The notes beneath the pieces were generated by a model. That model worked only from the letters and a program-made list of their open reading frames with translations, was not told where the DNA came from and made no database searches. Positions 1 through 5,420 of a stretch of 12,727 nucleotides of DNA are shown in pieces. The DNA comes from Deinococcus aquatilis DSM 23025 (lineage in GTDB: Bacteria > Deinococcota > Deinococci > Deinococcales > Deinococcaceae). Made by a program: the position numbers and the translations under genes. Every line of letters begins with the position of its first letter. Position 1 is the stretch's first letter. Location: positions 1-12,727 of the forward strand of contig NZ_KB899771.1 of the NCBI RefSeq assembly GCF_000378445.1, read 5' to 3'.

Positions 1-2
1 TG

Positions 3-251
3 GTGGGCCGATTCGAGTGGATCTACACGCCGAAACACGCTAGCTGGCTGAATATGGCGGAGTTGGAATTCAGCGCCCTTCAGCGGCAGTGCTTAAATCG
101 GCGGATTCCTTCGCTGGAACGGCTGCGTTCCGAAGTCGAGGCCTGGGTTACCGCGCGTGAACGCGTGGGCATCATCCTCAACTGGCAGTTCTCCACACAG
201 GACGCTCGACGAACCCTCGGACGACACTACGAAGCCGTTCGCATTAATTGA
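3..251 (+). CDS. IS630-family transposase, C-terminal fragment (5' end outside window)
   Basis: This is the last 82 residues of a DDE transposase of the IS630/Tc1-mariner type, which cuts and pastes its own element at TA dinucleotides. The visible text includes YTPKHASWLNMAELEF near residues 9-24. This matches the family's conserved block around the third catalytic acid, where the Glu of the MAELEF stretch would be the E of DDE. The two catalytic Asp residues lie upstream of the window. The GTG at base 3 is only the first codon visible in the frame, not a proven start, and the reading frame continues off the edge. The gene ends in TGA at 249-251, and a TA-containing CTAG lies a few bases beyond, near where the element should end. 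Family assignment is secure; whether the whole gene is intact cannot be seen. Confidence 0.85.
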   Translation: MGRFEWIYTPKHASWLNMAELEFSALQRQCLNRRIPSLERLRSEVEAWVTARERVGIILNWQFSTQDARRTLGRHYEAVRIN

Positions 252-381
252 ACGCTGTACTAGTTTTTCATGAACCTCCATGACCCACCTGAAGTTCACC
301 GAAATGGGAGCGGCGCAACTCTCTTGCAGCCGTTCTGGCAGCGTCCACCTGAAGCACCAAGATGACCTCGTGCAACAGCCG

Positions 382-1050
382 TTAAGCCGAGTCGCTGTCC
401 TTGTGGGCGTTGCCAGCCGCGTTTGTCGTCAGGTCTGCAATGATCCGGAGTGCTCGGCTTTGGTCCTCAGGCTGGTCAATGAGCTGCGCGGTGTGGGTGG
501 CCCCAGCTACGTCGCCCAAGCGGAGCTGAGCCTCTAGGATGTCGGACAGGTAATAGGATCGAAAGTACCCGTTTTTCATGTCCCCCTCGCTGAACCCCTC
601 GGCGTACGCTCGCGCCTGTACCAGGGTGTGCCGGGCAGATTTAGTCTCTCCGGCCTGCTGCTGAGCCTGCGCAATCTGCTTCATCACGCTCACGTACCGG
701 AATCCAGTCACGGTGGCCGCTAGCCACTGCGCCCCAACGAGATCGCCCCGTTGCAGCAGCACTCCAATCACGGCCCCCAGGACTTCACCTTTCGTGTCGG
801 CGTAGGGTAATCGCTGAGCGGTAGCCACGGCCGCCAGCAGTTCGCCGGCCTGCACTTGGGCCCGCGCAACGACCTCAATCGCTTCGCTGAAGTAATGCGC
901 GCTCGGAAAAGGATTGATCGCCTGCACAGCCCCCGCGAGGTCACCTGCCTGGACCAGCGCCTGCACCTGTTCGTAACAGATGAGCCCTTGCGCTCGGGCG
1001 GCGTCTTCGGCGCGCTTCTCGGCTGTGGTGGGTTTCGGGAAACCGAACAT
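382..1050 (-). CDS. Alpha-helical repeat (TPR-like) protein, hypothetical
   Basis: This is a 222-residue protein built of repeated helix pairs. Each unit contains a Q-A/R-G-D/E-L-x-x-A turn: QAGDLAGA, QAGELLAA, QRGDLVGA, QAGETKSA and RLGDVAGA, spaced roughly 30-45 residues apart. This is the look of TPR/Sel1-like or pentatricopeptide-like solenoids, which act as protein-binding scaffolds. No enzyme motif, signal peptide or membrane segment is seen, so it is probably cytoplasmic. The N-terminus is rich in Lys, Arg, Ala and Glu. The ATG at 1050 is the first start after the upstream stop; the sequence before it has no good ribosome site, so the start is only fairly sure. It stands alone between an IS630 fragment and IS6 relics, so the neighbours give no function. 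The stop is TAA at 382-384. Confidence 0.72.
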   Translation of the reverse strand: MFGFPKPTTAEKRAEDAARAQGLICYEQVQALVQAGDLAGAVQAINPFPSAHYFSEAIEVVARAQVQAGELLAAVATAQRLPYADTKGEVLGAVIGVLLQRGDLVGAQWLAATVTGFRYVSVMKQIAQAQQQAGETKSARHTLVQARAYAEGFSEGDMKNGYFRSYYLSDILEAQLRLGDVAGATHTAQLIDQPEDQSRALRIIADLTTNAAGNAHKDSDSA

Positions 1051-1087
1051 AAGAGATCTTAGTCATCGCGACGAGGGGTTAACAACC

Positions 1088-1172
1088 GGGGTGCTGGTAA
1101 GTTAAGGCGAGTAGGGTATGAGCTACGTCTGACTGGAAGTCCTACCGCCACCGTTTTCTCTTGAGCATCATT
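1088..1172 (+). mobile_element. Relic of an IS6-family element: terminal repeat plus first transposase codons
   Basis: The stretch opens with GGGGTGCTGGTAAGTTAA (1088-1105), which resembles the terminal repeat of IS6-family elements. From 1128 it reads SDWKSYRHRFLLSII in plus frame. This corresponds closely to the N-terminus of IS6 transposases (compare MTEPKPDRHRF in the element at 2757-3531, and the M-T-D-R-K-P-Y-R-H-R-F-P type recalled for Deinococcus). The start codon is ACG instead of ATG and no further transposase follows. It is cut at 1172 by a second copy of the terminal repeat. This is a fossil with no coding capacity. Confidence 0.6.
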
Positions 1173-1190
1173 GGGGTTCTGGCAAGTTAA
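1173..1190 (+). repeat. Second IS6-like terminal repeat, direct copy of 1088-1105
   Basis: GGGGTTCTGGCAAGTTAA differs from the copy at 1088-1105 (GGGGTGCTGGTAAGTTAA) at two positions and lies in the same orientation. It abuts the broken transposase start of the first relic exactly, as if one element had inserted into, or recombined with, another. The 140 bases from here to the end of the next gene hold no recognisable coding sequence. Confidence 0.55.
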
Positions 1191-1329
1191 CGAGGTATAG
1201 ACCAACGGTCTTGGCAGGCAGCCCGAAGTTCAGGTAGCCTGCTGCACGACCTCACCCCAGATCCTGGCCTACCCGGTGAAGTGCCGGAGCCTCTGAATGG
1301 TGACAGAAACCCCAGCACCTAGGCATCAT

Positions 1330-1794
1330 TTACAGCGCAGGAAAGCGGACAGCCTTCAGATCGGCTGGGGTGTGTAAGACCACGTTGAGGCGGTTCCAAT
1401 TGTTGATGCTCATTATTTCTGCCAACAGACGCACGGTCTGTTCCTCATTGAAGTGCACGCGCACCGCAGCGAAGGTCTGGTCACTCACTCCAGCGTTGGC
1501 CAGCAGCGTGACTTCTTCGGTGAGGGCCAGTACGGCGCGCTCCTCAGGCGTGAAGAGATCACTTTCTCGCCACGTCGCCAGGAGGTCGAGTCGGGCTTGG
1601 GTCTCACCATGTTTGCGCGCTTCGCTCAGGTGCATGATGAGACAGTAGCCACAGCCGTTGACTTGCGACGCGCGGATATGAATGAGATGCCTGAGCGGGG
1701 CCGGCAAGTCGCCGGCGGAAGCGTAGGTTCCAAAATTCATCAGGGCGCGGAAGGCAGCAGGATCAACTTCGTGTAAGGCAATACGTGGGCTCAT
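1330..1794 (-). CDS. AhpD-like / carboxymuconolactone decarboxylase-family protein
   Basis: This 154-residue protein is of the CMD/AhpD fold. The signature GCGYC followed by H (C48, C51, H55) is the redox-active CxxCxxxH motif of AhpD-type alkylhydroperoxidases, which pass electrons to peroxides or act as small thiol oxidoreductases. The expected ExxC glutamate is replaced (SQVNGC), as in many uncharacterised CMD proteins, so the true substrate is unknown. Helical segments continue through TPEERAVLALTEEV, and the family's usual C-terminal I-N-x-W-N-R-L-N-V stretch is present. Length is typical for a one-domain member. The start is firm: AGGAGG lies seven bases before the ATG. It is transcribed downstream of, and in the same direction as, an Rrf2 regulator 115 bases away. 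A large dyad overlaps its ribosome site, so control by that regulator is likely. Role inferred: defence against peroxide or reactive thiol/nitrogen stress. Confidence 0.88.
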   Translation of the reverse strand: MSPRIALHEVDPAAFRALMNFGTYASAGDLPAPLRHLIHIRASQVNGCGYCLIMHLSEARKHGETQARLDLLATWRESDLFTPEERAVLALTEEVTLLANAGVSDQTFAAVRVHFNEEQTVRLLAEIMSINNWNRLNVVLHTPADLKAVRFPAL

Positions 1795-1801
1795 AGTTCC
1801 T

Positions 1802-1832
1802 CCTATTGAAGATAATTTTTATCCTCGATAGG
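1802..1832 (-). promoter_or_regulatory. Inverted repeat before the AhpD-like gene, candidate Rrf2 operator
   Basis: On the minus strand two 14-base arms, CCTATCGAGGATAA and TTATCTTCAATAGG, are separated by AAA and pair at 12 of 14 positions. The site begins eight bases upstream of the ATG, and the right arm overlaps the AGGAGG ribosome site. A repressor bound here would block transcription or translation of the gene. The AT-rich GATAAaaaTTATC core is compatible with an Rrf2-family dimer, and the rrf2 gene is immediately upstream. As RNA it could also form a hairpin hiding the ribosome site. The operator role is inferred. Confidence 0.55.
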
Positions 1833-1909
1833 AGTGTAGGGAGTGAGAGGCGGCTCCATCAGGACAAACGTCCTTGGCCCGGCTCGGTGATCAGTACCTG
1901 GGGCTGCGC

Positions 1910-2440
1910 TCAGCTGGTCCTTCGCTCTGGAGAGAACCGGATCCGTTCCCCTAGCCAACGCCCTGCGACTTCCAGCTTCGCAGGAGAGAGATTGGCCCGA
2001 ACCTGCTGCCGAATATCGGCCACTGTGACCGACTGGAGGGAACTTCTCCAAGCCCGCTCAGCTCGCAGCATGGCCACATTGATCTCGCAGGGCTTCAAAG
2101 CATGGCCATCCTCCCCGGCAACGCACGCACCTTGACTGCCCACAAAGCACGCCCGAATTTCTGTGCACCGAAAAAAGGGTTGCTGTTCGGTCAAGGCGTC
2201 ACTGATCTCAAGCAAGGTGATCTGTTCCGGTGCCTTGGCCAAGCGGAAACCGCCTTTTGGGCCAGACACCGAGATCAGGATGCCAGCCTTGGCCAAAGCC
2301 TTCAGATGTTTGATCAGGTAACTGGGCGCTAATCCGTGGAACTCAGCCAAATCTGCATTGCTGATGACGCCCTGTATAGGGAGATCTGCCAAGGTCGCCA
2401 CACAGTGCATGGCCCATTCCACGCCGTCGCCCAACTTCAT
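1910..2440 (-). CDS. Rrf2-family transcriptional regulator with probable Fe-S cysteines
   Basis: This is a 176-residue winged-helix repressor. Residues 1-75 form the Rrf2 DNA-binding domain: MKLGDGVEWAMHC, then NADLAEFHGLAPSYLIKHL (recognition helix), then the wing SGPKGGFRLAK. The cysteines at 92, 98 and 106 (C-x5-C-x7-C) lie where IscR holds its [2Fe-2S] cluster (92, 98, 104 in E. coli IscR); a fourth is at 118. The protein therefore probably senses Fe-S status, oxidants or nitric oxide. The ATG at 2440 was chosen because it begins the conserved family N-terminus. The longer open frame upstream is low-complexity and unlike the family. Its ribosome site (GAGGGA) is unusually close to the start. 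It precedes an AhpD-like gene on the same strand and probably regulates it. Confidence 0.88.
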   Translation of the reverse strand: MKLGDGVEWAMHCVATLADLPIQGVISNADLAEFHGLAPSYLIKHLKALAKAGILISVSGPKGGFRLAKAPEQITLLEISDALTEQQPFFRCTEIRACFVGSQGACVAGEDGHALKPCEINVAMLRAERAWRSSLQSVTVADIRQQVRANLSPAKLEVAGRWLGERIRFSPERRTS

Positions 2441-2514
2441 TCCCTCACCATACCGAACCCCCACCCTCAAGAAAGTGCCGAGTGGAGGGCCACAGATAGA
2501 GTTATGCCCCAGGG

Positions 2515-2542
2515 TTGCCTGTGCTGTTGACAGCAAGGGCAA
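2515..2542. promoter_or_regulatory. 28-base near-palindrome upstream of rrf2
   Basis: The site reads TTGCC-N3-GCTGT-N2-ACAGC-N3-GGCAA, with both 5-base arm pairs perfect. It lies about 75-102 bases before the rrf2 start, a distance suited to an operator or activator site. There is no T-run on either side, so it is not a normal terminator. It does not resemble the dyad before the AhpD-like gene, so a different protein may bind it. Confidence 0.45.
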
Positions 2543-2756
2543 GTTCAGACCAGTGATGAGCTGAAGACACGAGGTGGGTGGCAGCCACGTCTGGAGTAAA
2601 CTGAGCCTTTTCGAGAAGGGCGCCTGGAGTCCGCCTTGGGGTGTTTGACTGAAGGATGTCGTCCGAGATCCCTTTGGTGGAGAGTCCAGCAGCATTGGCA
2701 AAGCGCTTGGAGCGCCTCCGGGTGTGGAACCTGCAGGTAGAAGCCAAGCTGTTGGC
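2543..2756. other. No assignable gene; possible decayed coding sequence on the minus strand
   Basis: Between the dyad upstream of rrf2 and the IS6 end there is no gene I can name. A minus-strand frame is open across it and ends in TAA at about 2502-2504. It reads like the tail of a protein (for example KAQFTPDVAATHLVSSAHHW), but all three minus frames are open here, and composition alone could explain that. If it is real, it is a 3' remnant cut by the IS6 element. Confidence 0.25.
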
Positions 2757-3531
2757 GAGGTTGTGTTGCCTTAACTTCAGGCTCCCCTTGCCGCGACGGC
2801 TGACCACGTCTGGAATGCTTGCTGCTGATTTTTCTTCGGGTGGCAGCAGAAACGCTTGTTCGGGACTGATGATGAAGGTTCGTGATGCGGGCAGGCAACC
2901 CCAGAAATTCTTGAGCGCGTTTGCGCCGCTTGAATCCCTGCTGACTTCGCTCCTGTCGTCGTGTGGAGCGATGTTCCTGCAAGGTAACGTTGTGGCAATG
3001 GGCCGTGGAGATCACCTTTTGATGGTTGACGTCAACGAGGCTCGGGATCTCTCGGATCGCGGCTCCATAACTCCAGAGCTGATCGGTGTGAATCACCTCT
3101 GGGACGTTATATTCATCCAGCAGTCTGACTAAAAAGGTTTTCGCAGCTTCGGTGTTCCGATGCCGTTGAAGAAGACCACCTTGCACGAAACAGTGCTCGT
3201 CTACTGCGCGCCACACCCAATGCCGGACACCATCTCCCGTCGTACAGACTTCATCCAAGTACCACTGGGAACCCCGCCGGGGTTCCCGGTAACGGAGTTC
3301 GTTGGCGAACAGGGAACCGAATGGGATGCACCACTCACGGCGTGTCTCGTGGCTGACCCCGATGCCGCGTTGGTCGAGCAACTCTTGAACATCTTGATCG
3401 CTGAGCGGAAAGCGGTGGTACAGCTGTCTGGGCGTGCTGAATGATGGCCACCTTAGAATCGGTGGCGATCAGGTTTCGGCTCGGTCACGGCGGGTCAGCC
3501 TACCCCAGACCGATTAAGGCAATACAACCTC
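2757..3531 (-). mobile_element. Degenerate IS6-family insertion sequence with terminal inverted repeats
   Basis: Terminal repeats are visible at both ends. GAGGTTGT-G-TTGCCTTAA is at 2757-2774, and its inverted partner GAGGTTGT-A-TTGCCTTAA is read on the minus strand from 3531 down to 3514. One transposase gene on the minus strand fills the interior. The total of about 775 bases fits the family, whose elements are roughly 0.7-0.9 kb. No matching 8-base target duplication is seen in the flanks, so it may be old or may have recombined. Its right end abuts a rhodanese gene that lacks its 5' part. Confidence 0.75.
2777..3488 (-). pseudogene. IS6-family transposase, frameshifted
   Basis: The remnant reads as one protein only when three frames are joined. 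It begins at GTG 3488 with MTEPKPDRHRF, continues after a shift as KVAIIQHA (3454-3431), then as QLYHRFPLSDQDVQELLDQRG and the long central part from 3426. WYLDEV (first Asp) and VIHTDQLWSYG (second Asp) are clear. Where the third catalytic residue is expected (N-x-x-E-x-x-H-R) the text is NVTLQEHR, so the Glu seems lost. Near the end another shift at a run of five A (2829-2833) is needed to recover the family tail NQQQAFQTWSAVA, which stops at 2777. With three frame breaks and a missing catalytic residue it cannot be active. Transposition by this copy would need an enzyme supplied in trans. Confidence 0.82.
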
Positions 3532-3670
3532 CGGCGGTCGCTCTGCGCTGGCTGCGGACACCCTGCAACAGATGGGGTACACGAGCGTGGCCCATATGGA
3601 CGGCGGAATAAAAGCCTGGGCCGAAGCAGGTCAGCCGGTGCACACAGGCGAGAGGGAAGAACGACATTAG
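3518..3670 (+). pseudogene. Rhodanese-domain protein, C-terminal fragment truncated by IS6
   Basis: In frame from 3518 the text reads NTTSGGRSALAADTLQQMG, then GYTSVAHMDGGIKAWAEAGQPV, and ends at TAG 3668-3670. GGRSALAA...L...G is the stretch that follows the active-site Cys of rhodaneses (sulfurtransferases), and MDGGIKAWAEAGQPV is the family's C-terminal signature. The catalytic Cys should lie two to five residues before GGRS. Here the frame runs straight into the IS6 terminal repeat and a TAA (3515-3517), so the Cys and everything upstream are missing. Normally the enzyme moves a sulfane sulfur from a persulfide to an acceptor such as glutathione or cyanide. This piece has no start codon or ribosome site and is dead. 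The 5' half was not found on the other side of the element. Confidence 0.85.
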
Positions 3671-4119
3671 TGAGTATCTATCGATCCCAGTCCGTTCTGG
3701 AGCCGAATCATCCGACTCCGGGAAGTGGTTTTCGTTGGTGCAGGGGCTGGGGCCACCGCGTGGAGGGTAATACGTAAACGCCCAGGGTTGAGTACTGCCC
3801 GCACTGCGTGCGTCTTGCATGACTTCCTGCACCTCAGCGCTTGAGGGTCCGTGGTCGGGTGTCCGGTTGCCGGATTGGCGGGCGGTGGGGGTGTCCAATA
3901 TCATGCCAGACCCGAGTCCTGTAAGTTCAGGCGTTCCGTACGCTTCTCCTTCAGGTGGTCGGGCGCTCCCACTGTTTACTCGTCCTTCCTCTGTACTTGC
4001 GCCAGAAGAGCGGTGGCCTCCTCCAGCCGGTCTTGATCGGTTGAGCAGAGGGCGTCGGCAGTGGACTGGTGTGCCCACTCTTCCCTTGGTGCACCTGGCC
4101 GTGCGTTAGGCTGAATGTG
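3671..4119. other. Intergenic stretch without a recognisable gene
   Basis: Open frames exist on both strands but none has a ribosome site and family-like content. One minus-strand tail (about 4080-3976, ending ADALCSTDQDRLEEATALL...) has plausible codon choice and could be the end of a decayed gene. It runs into an open frame that is merely antisense to the AIM24 gene. A short plus-strand hydrophobic run (VVFVGAGAGATAW, near 3728) is also unconvincing. Most of this region is best read as debris next to the broken rhodanese. Confidence 0.4.
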
Positions 4120-4899
4120 ATGAGTTACCGCATTGTGATCCAGACTGAAACCAACCGTGGACTGAAGGCTGAGTTGTACGCGATCTGCAAGGTCGCCGAC
4201 CAGCTGGTGCAGGGAGCGGCGGACCATGAACCGTCGTTCCGGCAGATTTATAAGGATACGGGCATGCGCCAGATCAAGTTCATGCTCAACAACGACAGCG
4301 TGGTGCTCGAGCCGGGGATTCTCTCGTATAGCCACGGCAACCTGAGCTTCGAGGTCGTGCAGCAGCAGGCTGGGCAAAGCGGCGGGTTCCTGGGCCGGGC
4401 CGTGCGCAGCGCCGGGACCGGCGAATCGGCCTACGGTACCCGGGTCAGCGGCACGGGAGAGGTGTGGACGGAACCCACCCGCAAACACTTTGTTTTTGCC
4501 AACATGGAAGGCGGCGACAGCATGCTGGTGGATGACAAGGCCTACTACGCAGCCCAGGGCAGCCTGCGCCTGAGCACCCATCAGCACACCAAGGTTCAGG
4601 GTGCGCTGAGCGGCAACGGCCTGATGCAGCCCCGACTGGACGGCGAAGGCCTGCTGGTCATCGAGTCGCCGGTCAGCGTGCATGAAATTGAGATTCTCGA
4701 CGTGCTGAGGGGCGAGACCGTGACGGTAGACGGCGACATGATGCTGATGTACACCGCCACGATGAACCCTCGACTCGGGCCGCTCGTGAAGGGCCTGCGC
4801 AATGCGGCCCGCAGCGGCGAAGGCCTGGTCTACACCTTGGACGGTCCCGGCCAGGTGTTCCTAACGCCAACCCACATCGCGGCAGGCAGCCTAGCCTGA
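4120..4899 (+). CDS. AIM24-family protein
   Basis: This 259-residue protein is of the AIM24 family (PF01987), a beta-rich fold named after a yeast mitochondrial protein. The bacterial members' biochemical role is unknown. Typical features are present: an FMLNNDSVVLEPG segment near residues 50-63, a glycine-rich linker SGGFLGRAVRSAGTGES, then the alternating strand pattern EVWTEPTRKHFVFANMEGG and DGEGLLVIESP. The C-terminal part has VDGDMMLMYTATM and GEGLVYTLDGPGQVFLTPT, matching the family's end motif of hydrophobic strands and G-x-G-x-V-F/Y-x-Q/L-T. There is no signal peptide or membrane segment, so it is cytoplasmic. ATG 4120 was chosen over the longer frame from 4069 because conserved sequence starts with MSYRIVIQTE; the ribosome site is weak. 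It appears to be a single-gene unit. A small GC-rich inverted repeat (4913-4930) follows, without a T-run. Confidence 0.88.
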   Translation: MSYRIVIQTETNRGLKAELYAICKVADQLVQGAADHEPSFRQIYKDTGMRQIKFMLNNDSVVLEPGILSYSHGNLSFEVVQQQAGQSGGFLGRAVRSAGTGESAYGTRVSGTGEVWTEPTRKHFVFANMEGGDSMLVDDKAYYAAQGSLRLSTHQHTKVQGALSGNGLMQPRLDGEGLLVIESPVSVHEIEILDVLRGETVTVDGDMMLMYTATMNPRLGPLVKGLRNAARSGEGLVYTLDGPGQVFLTPTHIAAGSLA

Positions 4900-5420
4900 G
4901 TCCAGCTGCCCCGGCCGTGCGGCGGCGGCCAGAGACGCAGCAGCGTTCAGGCGGGCTGGAGTGATGGAGCCCAGACGCGCCTGGTGTCTTTAACAGCGCC
5001 GCACCCGGAACAAGGTCCGAAGAGATCGGAAGGGTCAGAGAGTGGGAAGTGAGGAACGCTTTGGCGAAGACTCTTCTTCAGAGCGGCGTGTGCGTCCCTT
5101 TCGCTCAAAGGTGCTGCAAAAGAGAAGGGATATGTAGACAGGTAGAGTCCCATGTGCAGTCGTTACGCATGCCAAGGGGATTCTTCCTATGCCCCGAAGA
5201 GTCGTTCAACTGGCTCGGCGCAACATAGCGGCGAAAGCTCAGTCATCTGGACGTTTTTGCGTTGGCGCCCAAGCCGCGCCTCTTTCCCGGTCAACCCCAG
5301 AGGACATGAGCGGGACGGGAGTTCAAATGCGTTGCTTCCCCTCAAGCTGCCGCGTGTCAGGTGAAGGCAACATCCTAGACCGCTGCCGCCGACGAAGGAT
5401 TCTGGTCGCTGCCCGAATGT
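4900..5420. other. Gene-poor stretch between the AIM24 gene and the MocR regulator
   Basis: No intact gene is seen in these 520 bases. A weak inverted repeat (GGCCG at 4913-4917, CGGCC at 4926-4930) after the AIM24 stop may act as a transcription end but lacks a T-run. The only coding hint is the MCSRYA start at 5152, listed separately. Three frames are open over parts of 5150-5560, which fits decayed coding sequence. Confidence 0.4.
5152..5364 (+). pseudogene. Possible relic of an SRAP (YedK/HMCES-like) gene
   Basis: The frame opens with MCSRYA. Proteins of the SRAP family, which crosslink to abasic sites in single-stranded DNA through Cys2, begin almost invariably with MCGRY, and Cys2 is preserved here. 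The rest of the frame does not look like SRAP. A second frame reads PEESFNWLGAT before a stop, then APKPRLFPGQPQR, vaguely like the family's P-R-x-N-x-A-P-G-Q stretch, so frameshift decay would have to be assumed. The intact protein is usually 200 residues or more; this frame is 70. It could also be chance. Confidence 0.25.

Noticed and set aside
2441..2701. Longer start for the Rrf2 regulator (ATG 2701, 87 extra residues)
   Set aside because: The extra part is low-complexity, contains the palindrome at 2515-2542, and the family N-terminus begins exactly at MKLGDGVEW.
3500..4078. Minus-strand open frame of 192 residues in the gap after the rhodanese piece
   Set aside because: Rich in Pro, Gly, Ser and Arg, overlaps the rhodanese fragment antisense, and shows no motif or ribosome site.
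3976..4683. Long minus-strand open frame (235 residues) over the AIM24 gene
   Set aside because: Most of it is antisense to a clear family protein and its text has no family resemblance; only the last 35 residues or so outside the gene deserve mention.
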